Assembly: GCA_023630585.1 (NCBI GenBank)
Contig: CM042536.1
Coordinates: forward strand, 23,618,904 to 23,682,903
Direction of reading: 5' to 3'
From: Cranoglanis bouderius
Taxonomy: Eukaryota > Chordata > Actinopteri > Siluriformes > Cranoglanididae
DNA length: 64,000 nt
The translations under genes and the position numbers were made by a program. This document shows positions 32,948 through 46,108 of this stretch, piece after piece; position 1 is the first letter of the stretch; the number at the start of each line of letters is the position of its first letter. The notes beneath the pieces are model-generated. The model ran no database searches. It was given only the letters and a program-made list of their open reading frames with translations, and was not told the origin of the DNA.

Positions 32948-35900
32948 GCTAACTTCTTGAACAGAAACTGCTTAATACAAAATGAAATGATCTGAGTGTT
33001 TCTAAATAGAGAATTCTGCACATCTTTATTTCCTCCTTCACTGCAGTAATAATAATAATAATCCGTGTCAGTCATCTGTGAGACAGTTCAAATCCCGTGT
33101 TCCCAAACAGTTCAAAAATGTGAGTGGGTGATCTCAGAGAAATCTGACAGGGAGGTAGGACTTGTTGCTAAAATGGAGATGGATTTAGCGACTAGGTGGA
33201 TGGTATAAAAGATTATAAAAGATTGCGTCAGCACTGAGGAGGTTAAACTTTAGAGCTCTGGATATAAAAAGCGAAATTCAGCATTAGCGTCTAATTTCTG
33301 CTCTCTAATGCGTGTGCAATTACATAAACTGCTGTCATTACTGCTGATGTGAGCTGTTTTGGATGGATTACAGTAGTATCAGCTTGGGTTTCGGCTCGTG
33401 GGAGTACAAGAGAGTAGTCTGGCAAGCTTTTTTCACATCTTTTTAGCTGGGAGTATCTTATTTACTCACCATGGACTACAAACTAATAACCTTTAAAGAA
33501 GAAATGCTGTGACCCTTTCAAACTAATTGCAATGGCAATATCTTGCTCAGATTTTGTCAGAACCAATCAGATTGCATCCTTTAAGATCCTAAAGCTTTTG
33601 GTCAGAAAAGTGTACAATTAGATGGAATCCAAGGATGGCTTTTAAATTTTGGACACACGATACAAATGTTATGACTATAAACGTACTTCCAAATTAGGCC
33701 CAAATTTGACCCAATGGTGGCACTACAGCGTTGGCAGCAATTGGTCAGAATGTTCCAAACTTGGGCAGAATCAGACAACTTTTTAATAGATGGTTCTAGG
33801 GGCTGCCATAGACACCCTAGCCAGAAAAAGAAGAAGAAGAAGAAGAAGAAGAAGAAGAAAAGGTAGAATAACAACAAGGTGCCTATGCACATTAGGTGCT
33901 TGGTCCCCTAACTAGGGTTATTTTGTGTTAAATTAGAATATTATAGTACATCCATGTTTAGAAAGATTTTTTTTCACACCCAGAACACAGACATGACCAG
34001 CATTTTCAAGAGCAACCTTGTTTAAATATTTATTTTGAGATTATATTTTGTGCTCATATTTTCTCAGGCTACATTTATCATCTATAACATTATATCATTA
34101 TTCCAGTTTTGAGCCCAGACAAGATGCATTGAACAAGGGATTCACATGCATGAAGGAAAAGATTGATTGAGTCAAACACTGATTCACTGATGAAAGATCT
34201 TAAGAGTAGAACACGTTACTCCAGCAGGGTTCACTGGGGTCATCTGCATACACGCAGCTACGACCTACATAACGATTTAAAACCGCTGATAAACTTTCCA
34301 GACACGGCGAAGGCTTTCAGCAGCAAGTGATTGATATCGACTTGTTGACCTTTCTGTGAACAAAACATATCCAGTATCTGCTGGTAAACCAGACCTGAAG
34401 AGAAAAGATGATGTTCTGAAATTGATCCTAAGAAGCTGTTGTTTCGCTTAATATTACTTTTGAAAGTTTAAAATCTTGCTCCTCGAGCAGTTTACACCAC
34501 AAACCCAGCTCTACTTGACCTCAAACCCTTCAAGACAAGCAGCTAGACTATTCTGTCTATTCTGGCACCCAGGTGGTGGAATGAATTAATTTCCTCCCGG
34601 CAGTGCAAACAGCTGAGACTTTTGCTGTTTTTAAACACACAGGCACTTAAATGAAAAATAATTATGCACTTGAAAACGAAACAAAAAAAAAACACCACAT
34701 TTACACCACACCAATAATTCTGTTAATTAATTAATCAGCTAAATTCTGTAAATGTAAATGAAAACGTTTTATATTTGCAATATACTGTAGCAATATCATC
34801 CTTAAAGGTCGTTTGATTATTCTTCTAGGAGAACCCTACACCATTGTTTACCTGTCATGAAGGTTTTCAAGTAGAATCCTCCCTTAATTATCAATTGAAC
34901 CCTTAAAAAAGCCCAGATGACCAACTTCTTCTTCATTTCTGAGAGTTTTCCAAGGGTTCTTAAGATGGCTAACACTTCTACACTTCTAACACTTCACTTT
35001 CTAAAAAGGTTCTAGTTGGAAAGCCTTCTGTTGCAGGGTTCTACAAAGACTCTTGTAAACCAAAGAACCTTTTAGATTAATGCTAGATTTAACCTTTTTT
35101 TGTTGAGGTGTTTAGTGTTCCTGAGCTTCAGGTTCCTCCTGTGCAGAATTTAACAGCTTTAAATTGAATAGTTGGCTGCATTAAATGTATCGTGATGTCT
35201 CAGAAGAAGTCTCACACCTCCAATATTCACTTCTTTTATTGCTTGGTGTTATTTGTTGTTGCACGTGTTGTAATTTAAACCAGGTGCTGAGAATCGTCCC
35301 CACGAGATTATAAACTTTATTATTATTACTCAGAGATTATTACATGATTATGTTTTGCCAAGCAAAAGAACCAAATCTCCAAATCAATAAAAACGTACAA
35401 ATAGAATTTGCTCGTATGTAAATATGCAGCGGGCAGAGAAATGAGATCCGCGTGAAAGCTATGAAGCGTGTAGTGTAAATGGGGTGGGCATATCGGTCCT
35501 CTGTCGGAGATAAATATTACAGGCTCACATCCATCTTGCAATCTGTGTGGGAGCATTTGAGCCCAGAGAGTGGTGATAATTCATAAAACCCAAGAGGTTG
35601 TAGAGGCTGTGACACGATGCCACAGGGACGCTGTGTTTCATTAAAGAGCAGCCGCTCCACAGGTCGACACGACAGTAGTCATGAAGCCAGGAGTGGAAAT
35701 CGAGTTTAAAATAATGAAAGAATTCATCATATCTCGCAAGACAGCCTGATATCCTCACAGTCACTGTCTGTGTTAGTCGATTTCCCCCTACACACACAAA
35801 CACAAACTCAAACACAAACACACACACACAGATATATACACACACAAGGAAGTGGTGATTGGCCCCCCTAGGCGTCTCACACTTGCGCACTTGTTTGTAT

Positions 35901-35977
35901 ATCGCCTCCAACCTATAACCTTTTGCAGACGTCATCTCGTGTTCGCCCACGCACGTGAGCGCATCGCAGGCCCACTC
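32948..35977. other. Gene-free region
   Basis: Mostly AT-rich DNA with no supported gene. (GAA)n lies at 33825-33859. A degenerate patch at 35015-35075 with GGTTCTACAAAGA and AAAGAACCTT words looks like a small dispersed repeat. The - strand frame at 35525-36190 encodes a Thr-His microsatellite run and is not a gene. Confidence 0.4.
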
Positions 35978-35979
35978 TG

Positions 35980-36055
<76 letters not shown>
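35978..36055. repeat. (TG)n microsatellite
   Basis: About 39 TG units with one GC interruption near the start. Confidence 0.96.
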
Positions 36056-36057
<2 letters not shown>

Positions 36058-36944
36058 ATAGCAACAGGTTATTTGTTTTTTTACTGTACAACAGGCTTGA
36101 GACAAATAGCTCATGGATATTTTTATTCCTTGTTTTTTTTTTATTGTTTTTAAACAAATTCGGAGACTCGAAGCCTTTCATAGTTCTCATATTCTTGTAT
36201 AAATATTAACCAGAGGTCAAATCCGTTCAAAAATCTACATTATCATGGAAAAATGAGTTTATGAGCACTAACTTTTAGCTAGACCATGTATAGTGGCTGC
36301 TTGTCTGTTTTAGTTCAAATGTAAACACTAGAAAAGTTTACACTTAATTTATTTTTTATTTTTTTTAAAGTTTACACTTAATTACTGCTTTAAAGAAGGG
36401 ATAACTCCTCAAATCTGAGGCTGATAAAAAGCGAAAATTATGAAATATGAGATCAATGAGAGCAATCTTCAGAGAGAAAAACCCTCCAAGCCATTGTGAG
36501 ATGTCCTATTTTTTTGGAGGCTGGACAATCTGAGTGGAGTCAGAACAGTTTATGGAGGAACAGAACTATACAATAGCAGAGATTAACATGAATAATTGAT
36601 GCAAACATTCAGCATTGTGATATATTAAATTATACACCACATTTCTGCAGTGTGGACGTCATTAAAGTATTCGTCCTGGTTACGTCCCGGTCCGTGTGCG
36701 TCAGCGGTTGCTATGTAACAGACACAACAATTGATTACTGACTAGATTAAGATTTGCTAATTTTTTAATTAGGATATAGGATTACCTGTAATATGAAGCC
36801 TGTCTGGCACTTGTCAGATCTTACTTTAGGATTTACTTTTTGGCTATCAAGTGAACATTACTGTGTTGAGTTAGAAGCCAAAACTGTACTGCAAAGTTTA
36901 ATTTTATAGAAATAAATGCATGAGCTTCTGTATGTGTGTCTATA
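36056..36944. other. Gene-free AT-rich spacer
   Basis: No coding sequence and no recognised repeat. Confidence 0.4.
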
Positions 36945-37409
36945 AGAGCAGTTCTGTCAGTAGTGCAGCTCCTTCTAATACATTATCAGCTCATTCACAG
37001 GGACTCGTACGGCACCTAAACAAATTAAAACCTTGTATAATCATCTGATGATCTGGTGTTTTCTTTAAGGAGACATTTATTTGATTAATATTTATGGAAG
37101 GAGTCTCCAGTGTCAACAGTCAGAGGTTGAGCTGTAGCTTTAAGTTTAAAAAAAAAAAAATTTACACTTTGCGGTTTCTCTATAACCGGAAAAAGCTGCG
37201 TTTTTTTTTCTCTTATTAACTTTGAGAGAGACTGGTGAGGGTACGACTGTTTATAGCTGCTATAACGTAAGCAAGCATTTATTTAATGGATGTTCCACAA
37301 CATTAAATATAACTCTAAACGGATAAAATAAATCAGCATTAGAATTGTTGACAAACTGCTGTGTTATAAGAGGAATAAAACACTTAGGGATGTGCTGTTA
37401 TAGGAAAAT
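36945..37409 (+). repeat. Dispersed repeat R1, copy 5, left part (split by LINE)
   Basis: Contains R1 words TTATGGAAGGAGTCTCCAGT (about 37092), CAACAGTCAGAGGTTGAGCT and ATAAGAGGAATAAAACACTT. It stops at TATAGGAAAAT (37399-37409), where the LINE begins. The remaining tail of R1 continues after 41472. Confidence 0.8.
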
Positions 37410-40400
37410 GATGATGATGTTCGTCCGTCGTTGTCGACGATGACCAAGGACATCACATAGGTAGTGAAGAAGATAGGGTAGGGTGTGTCCGGCTGTGGCT
37501 GATAAGTCCGATTTGACCACGGAAGGCTCTGCCGCATGTCAGGCAGATGTGGTCTGCTGTAGCTGAGGGCAAGATGTTAGTTCTGGACTTTCGCAGCTCG
37601 CGTTTCCTTTGAGCCTCAATAGTCCTGCTTTGCTCGTATGCGGTGGCACCTTGGCTTGTGCGGCAGCGCCAGGTTGGTCGGTCTAGCGCTACTGTCTCCC
37701 AGGTGTTGGGGTTGATCTCAAAGCTCTTGAGAGCAGCTTTGAGTGTGTCCTTGAAGCGTTTTCTCTGGCCTCCGTGTGAGCGCTTGCCTTCTGCTAGTTC
37801 ACCATAGAAGAGCCTCTTGGGGAGGCGTGTGTCAGGCATCCGAACCAGGTGTCCTGCCCATCTGACTTGAGCTTTCCTCAACAAGGTGTAAACACTGGGA
37901 AGATCGGCTCTAGAGAGTACCTCTGTGTCTGGAACTTTTTCTTGGCAGGAGATTTTTAGAAGCTTTCTCAGACAGTTCATGTGAAAGCGGTGTAGTTTCT
38001 TGGCATGACGTGCATAGACTGTCCATGTCTCACAAGCATACAGTAAGGTGGGGAGTACAACTGCTCTGTACACTTTCACCTTGGTGGCCAACTTGATGCC
38101 TCTCCTCTCCCACACTGACACACGTAGCCGTCCAAATGCTGAGCTCGCCTTGGCTATCCGCAATTGAACTTCATCATCGCTGTTCACTGATCTGGAAAGC
38201 GTGCTGCCAAGGTAGGTGAACTTGTCGACAGTTTTCAGGGGTTCTCCTTCCACGGTGATGACCGGTTCTACATATGGTTTCTGTGGGGCGGGTTGGTGTA
38301 GGACTTCGGTCTTCTTGGTGCTGATGGTGAGACCAAAGCTTTTGCAGGCAGCGGAAAAGCAGTGGCGGCATTGAGAGCACAGTCATCTGCGAACAGGAAG
38401 TCGCACGCAGAGTCCTCTTCCACCTTGGTCTTTGCTTGTAGCCTCCATAGATTGAACAGTTTGCCATCGGTCCTGAACCTGATCTTAATGTTGGTTTCTT
38501 CATCATTGCAGAAAGCATCTGACAGCATCGCTGAAAACATCATGCTGAAGAGCGTAGGCGCGAGAACACAGCCCTGCTTGACTCCGTTGGTGACTGGGAA
38601 TGCATCAGAGGAATCACCGTCATCCAGTACTCGAGCAAACATGCCATCGTGGAACTGACGTACCATGTTGATGAACTTGTCTGGACAGCCAAACTTTCTC
38701 ATGATCTTCCAGAGTCCTTCACGGCTGACAGTGTCGAAGGCTTTGGTCAGGTCAACGAACGTCGTGTAGAGATCTCTGTTCTGTTCCTGACACTTCTCCT
38801 GGAGTTGACGGGCGGCGAAGATCATGTCAACTGTCCCACGCCCTTTTCTGAAGCCACATTGACTCTCTGGCAGGTGTCCATCTTCCATGTGCTGTATGAG
38901 TCGGTTTAGGAGGACTCTAGGGAGGATCTTGCCGGCAATGGCAAGGAGGGAGATTCCACGGTGGTTATCGCAAGACTGCCTATTTCCTTTCCTCTTGTAG
39001 AGATGGACAATTGAGGCATCCTTGAGTTCCTGGGGGATGACTTCCTGTTGCCACATAGTTTGGAAGAGCTCAGTTAGCTTGTGTACCAGGACTGGTCCTC
39101 CTGCCTGGTAAATTTCAGCTGGGATGGAGTCGGAGCCGGGAGCCTTGCCATTAGAGAGCAGCTTAATTGCTTTCTGTACTTCTGATTCTGTTGGAGGCTC
39201 TGCCAGGGATGTATTAATGTCGACCTGTGGCATGCGAGCGATGGCTTCGTCATTAATGGAGGAGGGCATATTCAAAACGTTGTTGAAGTGATTTGCCCAT
39301 CTTTCCAGGATTGCTTTTTTCTCAGTGAGCAGAGTGGTTCCATCTGCACTTAGCAATGGAGAAGTACCAGAGGACTGTGGCCCATAGATGGTCTTGAGGG
39401 CATCGTAGAAGCGCTTGGAGTTGTTGCTGTCATCATACTTCTGTATCTCGTCTGCCTTGTTGCTGAGCCAAGAGTCCTGCATTTCTCTTAGTTTTGCCTG
39501 CACCTTGCCTTTGATGGATTTGAAAGCTGCTTTTTTGGAGGCAGACGAAGTGTCTTGCTGAAAGTCTCTGTGGACTTGGTGCTTCTCGTCAAGCAGCTTC
39601 TGGATCGCTTCATCATTTTCATCGAACCAGTCCTGGTGTTTGCGAGTATTCTGGCCCAGATGAGTGAGAGAAGTGCTATACACCGTGTCCCGGAAGGCTG
39701 TCCAGTCCTCTTCTGCGCTGTTTGAGCCTAGGTTGAGTTGGCTCAGCTTGCTGTCCAGGTCCTCACAGAGATTTTGACGCACAGAGTGCTGTTCCAGCTT
39801 GGTCACGTTCAGTCGCTTGTTAGCCTTTTTGCCTTGAGGGCGCCGCATAGGCTGGATGCGCATGTTGACTTTGGAGATGATGAGTCTGTGGTCAGTCCAG
39901 CATTCTGCACCACACATGGCCTTTGTCACCCTGACATCCTGCCTGTCCCGTCTCCTGACTATGACATAGTCAATAAGGTGCCAGTGCTTGCTGCGTGGGA
40001 GCATCCAAGACGTCTTATTACGGTTTGGTAAACGGAAGACTGTGTTGGTGATGAGGAGGTCGTGCACTGCACAGATCTTCAGTAAGAGATGTCCGTTACT
40101 GTTGCTTTTGCCGACTCCGTTTCTCCCAATGACTCCCTTCCATGCCTGACAATCTGTACCAACTCTGGCATTAAAATCTCCGAGAATTATGAGCTTGTCT
40201 TCCCTGTGTACAGACGTTATGAGAGTCTCCAAGTCTTCATAGAACTTGTCTTTGGTCTCTTCGGGATTTGTCATGGTGGGGGCATACGCACTGATGATGG
40301 TGGCGTAGCGCTTTCCTTTGAGGGCGAGCCGCATATGCATGAGCCGCTCGTTGAGTCCTTTAGGGAGGCTGCTTAGCTTGTTGATCAGGTTCGATCTGAT

Positions 40401-41472
40401 GGCAAAGCCCACCCCTGCTTCGCGACGCTCTTCGCTACTGCGTCCACTCCAGAAGAATGTGTATCCTGCCTTAGCCTCTGTTAGCTGACCTTCATCCGCG
40501 AGCCTGGTTTCGCTCAGAGCTGCGATATGTATGTTGTACCGATCAAGTTCGCGTGCGACAAGTGCTGTCTGTCTCTCAGGTCTGTCAGCCTTAGGGTTGT
40601 CCATGAGGGTGCGCACATTCCATGTGCCGAAGGTGAGTGGTGTCACCGAGGTTTTCTTAGTGTTTCGACCGCGTGGTTGGGATCCCCGCCTGCCGCGGTA
40701 AGCAGGCCAGGGTGTGATGAAGCAGGCTATTTTTAGGGCACCTTTTCTAGCCCCTTCCTCATGCTGTGGAGGTGAGCAGAGCGATCCTGAAGAGGGCTGC
40801 TCAGACACCCAGGGGGCTGCCGGACTCCACTGCTACTTCATTCCAGTAGAGAACGACCCGATGGCCTGGGCCGCCTGTGTGCAGGTCTGTGGCTACAGCT
40901 TCCAGTGTATCCAAACCTGCTGCTTCGCCACTCGCCTGTCGCCACAGGACTTTTTGCTGTGATGTCTTGACTCGCGCGTGAATTGGATTATAGTGAGGAA
41001 GAGTTGCGCAGGTCGTCAGCCTCACTCTCTCGTCCCTTCTTATCAGGATCCAGTGGCAAGACAAGTCGAGACGACTGGAGATAGGTTGGGATGCAGTGGA
41101 TGGTCAACAGTGTCCTTTGTGTCTCACTGTGCCCTATTTGCGCTCCACGACGCTTTGCTGGGTCCGCCTTCCTGCCCGTTGAACCAGTCTGGTGGTTTCC
41201 TCCGCGTAGTCCGCCGGATCCAGTCTTCGCATGCGTAGGTAGACAAGCCCTGAGTCACCGAGGGTTTGAGACCCTGCGGATACCCTCACCAGGTTTTGCC
41301 GGCCAGTGGAAGCCGTTGCCCGGGGTGTGGCCGCTGTTGCATGCAGACAGCTACGGGGAGCCACTGGTGAGAGCTGAGTATCAGGTGGAGCCCAAAGCGG
41401 GAGAGCTACTCGGGGAGCACCACATGCCCTCCCGTCAGAGGTACTACCCATCCCTGACACCCCCAACACCCC
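37410..41472 (-). mobile_element. APE-type LINE, almost full length, with 11-bp TSD
   Basis: The 4.06-kb insertion is bounded by the same 11 bases, TATAGGAAAAT, at 37399-37409 and 41473-41483, an evident target-site duplication. The 3' end (left side on this strand) is a short (ATC)n tail (GATGATGATG at 37410), as in RTE-like LINEs. The coding part is 37453-40808. About 0.66 kb of GC-rich 5' sequence (40809-41472) precedes it. Clade assignment from memory: RTE-like, not certain. It is nested in an R1 repeat, so it is younger than that copy. Confidence 0.93.
37453..40808 (-). pseudogene. LINE polyprotein: endonuclease plus reverse transcriptase, one frameshift
   Basis: The long frame 40808-38268 (846 residues) encodes an apurinic-type endonuclease (TWNVRTL, ALSETRL, SAYAPT, GDFNARVG, WTDHRLI) followed by a reverse transcriptase (FVDLTKAFDTVSREGLW, NGVKQGCVLAP, catalytic FADDCAL). 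Just after FADDCALNAAT, near 38360, a small deletion shifts the frame. The downstream sequence continues in another frame into 38253-37453, giving a thumb-like region (DKFTYLGSTLSR, YRAVVLPTLLYACETW) and a C-terminal C2H2 zinc finger (C-x2-C-x12-H-x3-H). Such proteins copy LINE RNA into nicked DNA. The endonuclease and catalytic core are intact; the frameshift probably prevents activity. Confidence 0.92.
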
Positions 41473-41540
41473 TATAGGAAAATAATAATCTTCGGTGTGG
41501 TTATAGTAACTTCATTTCAACATTTCAACTCCATTTCTTT
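41473..41540 (+). repeat. Dispersed repeat R1, copy 5, right part
   Basis: Resumes with TATAGGAAAATAATAATCTT and GGTTATAGTAACTTCATTTC, the R1 tail, after the LINE. Confidence 0.7.
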
Positions 41541-43084
41541 ACATATTACAGTTTACTTCTCTTTATAGTTTATAGTTGTTTTTTTATATGCAGAAACATT
41601 TCATTTCGTTATTTTTGAAGCCACTGTTGCTTTCATGTCTTCACTCTCCTGACTATATTGCAGGATTTCTCAGTCCGTAAGCTATAAAATATCCCCTGAC
41701 TGTGAAAATGTGATATGTGAAGCGTTGACGTCAGATGTAATGTCAAAAACAGACTTGCGTGAGAGATATGACGTCGGAGTGGATCTGAGTGGAGTGAGAG
41801 ATGAGCTCATTACGTCACCGCTGCAGCGCACAAAAGCTTTTAGAGATCTAATGATCCTGCAAAGCAGTCAGACCAAATTGCAAAACTCATGTATCTCCCT
41901 GCTGGCTTTAACACTCACTTCTCTCTATTTCTCTCTCTCTCTCTCCCCATCTCTCTATTTCTCTCTCTCAGTGTACAGTCATGCTCGCAGATGAAGATTA
42001 GTGATGTCTGTGTCTGTATCTCTCTCTTTGTTTCGATTCACTTCTCCTACAGTATTTCCTTATCTCTGACCTCTCTTTCTCCTTCTCTCCTTCTTCCCAT
42101 CTCATTTGTCTTTTTAAAATAAATTTACCACAAAAAAAGAAATAAAAAATCTAATCAAGTCCTAGGGGTCGTCAAAATCATAATCGTATTCTAATGGATA
42201 TCTCAGAAAGTATTTCTTATTCATAATTTCCTGCATTATGTAATTTTTTTTTTTTTTTTTTTTTTTTTTACCTCCCAGCAATGTGCAACCTGAGAGTTTT
42301 AATGAGATTTTTAAATAATTGGGGCTTTTAAGGCTTTCAGAATCCTCTTATTACCTGTTTTATTACGTTTTCCCTTTTTAAAGTATTTGCAGATTTGAGT
42401 TTAGAATGACTTCTTTATTCAGATTTATTATAATTAGATTTTTACACCTGTACAATATTATGAATCCTTAGCTGTTGAATACAAATAAAATTTAAAGCAG
42501 ATACTATTCAAAATCTCAGATCAATATAAATAAATATTTACAGCATTTATACTGTAATGTTTCCTGTAACTTACAGGAATGACTCAGTGTGCTGTATTTT
42601 TTTATTGATTTATTGATTTTATTTTATTTTTTACAGGGTTTCATATTCAAAACAGTAAGCTACTGTTCAGTTAAACTGCTATTTTCACTCTTACTGCCAG
42701 AAGTACCTTGAACAATCGACATAAAAAATTGATAAATGATGACGTGTTTATTAAAGCAATCATTTCATTTCAGCTCACATGAAAACAAACATACCAGACA
42801 ATCTCAAAACTGCACATTAAAAGAGCTTGCTAAAATGAAATCGCATTACAAAATTACAAAAAAAAAACATGTTAATTAGAAACATTACACAATAATATTC
42901 AGTGAGTCTCAGTACTCATATTACGTAGCATTGCCTAGCTAGATGACTCAGAAGTGCTATGTGCTCTGAGTTAGTGTCATTTTCATCCTCCAAAAAAAAA
43001 CCCCCAAAAAACATGGATGCCTCTTTGAAAGTTTGTTGTTTGTTTGAGCAGGCTAGCCAGCTAAGATTATTGTTATAAGAGATC
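41541..43084. other. Gene-free region with CT-rich and poly-T tracts
   Basis: A CT-rich stretch lies at 41920-42100 (TCTCTCTATT repeats) and a run of about 26 T near 42245-42270. No coding sequence is seen; the short Leu/Ser-rich frames are low complexity. Confidence 0.5.
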
Positions 43085-43520
43085 ATTTTAACAATCTTTC
43101 TAATACGTTTCTATAGTAACAGCTCATTCACAGGGACTTGTACAGTGGACGTGTCACATTATTTGTAAAATTTTTTAAAATGTGTGTAATCGTTGAACTG
43201 TTGAAGTTTTCTTAAAATAAGGAGATGTTTATTTAGCATTTATGGAAGGAGTCTCCAGTTTCAGCACTTTGTAACAGAGGCAAGGTTTATAGCTGCTACA
43301 ATGTAAGTGAAAACATGAACGAACTTGTTTCACGGAAATTAAATGTAACTATTAACAGATAAAAAGCACATCATTGTGTTTTAATAAACACAAGATTGCT
43401 AAGGGTTGTCAAATTGCTGTGGTATAGGAGGAATAAAACATTTGGTGATGTGTTGTTTTATTAATAAAATAATGTTTTATTCCTTACTGAGTCACGGCAG
43501 TGTTACAGCAACTATAGCTC
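43085..43520 (+). repeat. Dispersed repeat R1, copy 6
   Basis: Words in order: TATAGTAACAGCTCATTCAC (about 43113), TTATGGAAGGAGTCTCCAGT (about 43240), TATAGGAGGAATAAAACATT and a tail with GTTTTATTCCTTACTGAG. Confidence 0.75.
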
Positions 43521-43823
43521 TTTTCGTTCAGGATAATTAGCGAGAAGTGTAAATATTTTCCCAGAATACTTCACAGGCTGCTCTACTGAACACACTACTT
43601 TTATTGTAGAAAGTATAGAATTTCTTTACAGTGTTAATATGAAAATCTGAGCAGTATTTTTTTTATTAAACACGTCCATACTCACAGAACATGATGTAGA
43701 ATGATAGAGCGAGTATCACGACACGTTGAAGCACTTAATCAAATAAAATAGACAAATACCAAGACTATAAAATGAGTGTCTGATATCAGAAGTTAAGAAG
43801 TGCAGACTGTGTCTCTCTGAGCA

Positions 43824-43868
<45 letters not shown>

Positions 43869-44690
43869 ACACACACATATAAGTGATCCCTGAAGCTCTC
43901 TGAATTGTTAAAATGCCGAAACTCATTTATTATTGATCTGCTCTGAGGAAGAAAGGGCTACTTGATCCATTTTATTGTATTTTTTTTTCTTGCCACCTGC
44001 TCCCTCGGTCTTGAGTAAAACTGAAAGTAAAACTGAGACTGGACTGTATCAGAGAGCTTCACTGCTCACACAACGATAAATAATGAGGCTAAACTACACT
44101 CCACCTCCTACACACTCGGGGTTAGGATACGCTAACGTTCCCTCAAGGCCGAGTGAAGAGAGATGCTCTAAAGCTGTGATGTAGAGAAACAGGCTGCAGG
44201 TTTAAATCTCAGCTTTGACGCCTTTCATGCTATCGTTATTGCAGTTTGGTTTTCAGAAACTGGCCTCAGCGGCATGCTCGCCAGATGTTTTCACACAGAT
44301 GCTATAAGATGTTGCGCAGACAGCCATCCCGAGTTCTCTCGTGTGTGTCAGGCAGATGGGTTTGGCTGAGATTGCATTGTTGTGGAGGCTGATGGCTACA
44401 GCGGGTGGTGTGGTGTGGTGTGTTGTGATGTGGTGTGGAAGATTATTGCAAACGCTCATCATATGGCTCCTGAATGCTGGAACGAACCCAACGTGCTGAG
44501 AAAGCCAAGAAATCAAGCGTACGCAATTTTCCCCTCATCAGCCGAGACTTCGTTTGATGTAAGGAGTCACAGATATGGTTAAATATTCGAGAGGTTCTGC
44601 ATTTTCCCCTGCACTTTCAGGGTGGATTATCAGATATTTTAGAAAAAATAACAGATCAGCATTTAAGCTCGTTGATGAAAATAACACTTT
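43521..44690. other. Gene-free region
   Basis: (AC)n microsatellite at about 43827-43875. A GTGGTGTGGTGTG patch lies near 44403-44430. No gene is seen. Confidence 0.45.
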
Positions 44691-44697
44691 GTTGAAA

Positions 44698-44990
44698 ATA
44701 ACGTGCTGTTGTAGGAAAATAATAAAGGACAGGGTGGTGTGATGATGCAGAGTCACAGAGTCAGAGCCACACCAACGCAAGAACTCGTATGGTAGATAGT
44801 TTTTTGTAATGCACTTTCTATTATTTTACAGTACAATATACAGAAACAAAGGGGAAAAAAACTAACACACACTAACACATCAGGATCAGTATGGAATAAA
44901 ACACAATGTCGTGCTGTTGTAGGAAAATAATCAACGATGCGGTGGATTTCATTATTTTCCTATAACAGAAAGTGTTTTATTTGCCAATGA
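44698..44990. repeat. R1-type palindromic modules, partial
   Basis: ACGTGCTGTTGTAGGAAAAT at 44700 and again GTGCTGTTGTAGGAAAATAA at about 44920, the second followed by CATTATTTTCCTATAACAGA, making a short hairpin. Only R1 tails are present. Confidence 0.65.
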
Positions 44991-46033
44991 GTCTTTTTAA
45001 AAAAAATTAATTAAAGGACAAGATGCCATATTTTTTTATCCATTTATACCATGGTCTGTCTGAATACTTGATTCTGATTGGCTGGAAGGTGTGCATTCAA
45101 ACCGTATAACGCACAGGTAGTTCCAATCAGTTTAATCGCCGTTCTAAATTAATGCACTGCCTATAAACAGTTGTAACCACAGTAACATACAGTTACATAC
45201 AGAAGTTAAATTCACAGCTTCATTATTAGTTGAGACGCGGCACAGACGCAGGTAATTCACACGCACAATCTCTCTCTCTCTCTAATAACTATTTATTATA
45301 ATTAATTCAAATGAATGTAATCTTATCGCACTACTTTATCTCTGTGTATGATTTCGAGCGGGCAGAATTCTAGATCTAACGACCCGTATATAAAATAACC
45401 AACGAAAATTAACCGTTATTTTTATCCTTTCAGTCAAACATCAGTGACAGCTTTAACTTGTCAATGCTGGCAAGTGACCACGGTACTGTATAAGCGGGAT
45501 AATCCACGGCTACTGTTGGTGTGCATTACACCATTTTAATGCACTCCGCTTTGCGTCGGGTACTTCTTTAGCCTCCACGTCGTGCATTAAAACGTGTAAC
45601 ACACACCTAGCCATGGCTTATCCATTACTTACAGTTATATTTAATGTTGTGGAACATCCGTTTAGTTGTCATTTTGTTGTTTTCAGCTGTCTGTGAACTT
45701 TGCCTTTTATAGAGCTTTTGTGGGCGGGGCTAAATGTAAACAAACACGGACTCAAGTCAGCTAGTTTTGTAATTTTTTTTGTTCAGTTTGGTGAAAACAT
45801 TTACACAACTTTACTAAAAGATTGATAAATTGTTAGCAATTGTCTTGGCTAATTAGCTAAATCTGGAGGAGGCAGGAAAGACGTGTTTGATTTTTCTCAG
45901 AATTTATGTTGAGAGAACATTGAAACTCTCCAGAGGGAAAATCTAATTAGCGCACGAACTGGCAGCAGCGATGTCACTGAGGTCACAGAGACACATGGGA
46001 TTTTTTACTTGGGTGATGTTGTAAAGGCATGAG

Positions 46034-46108
<75 letters not shown>

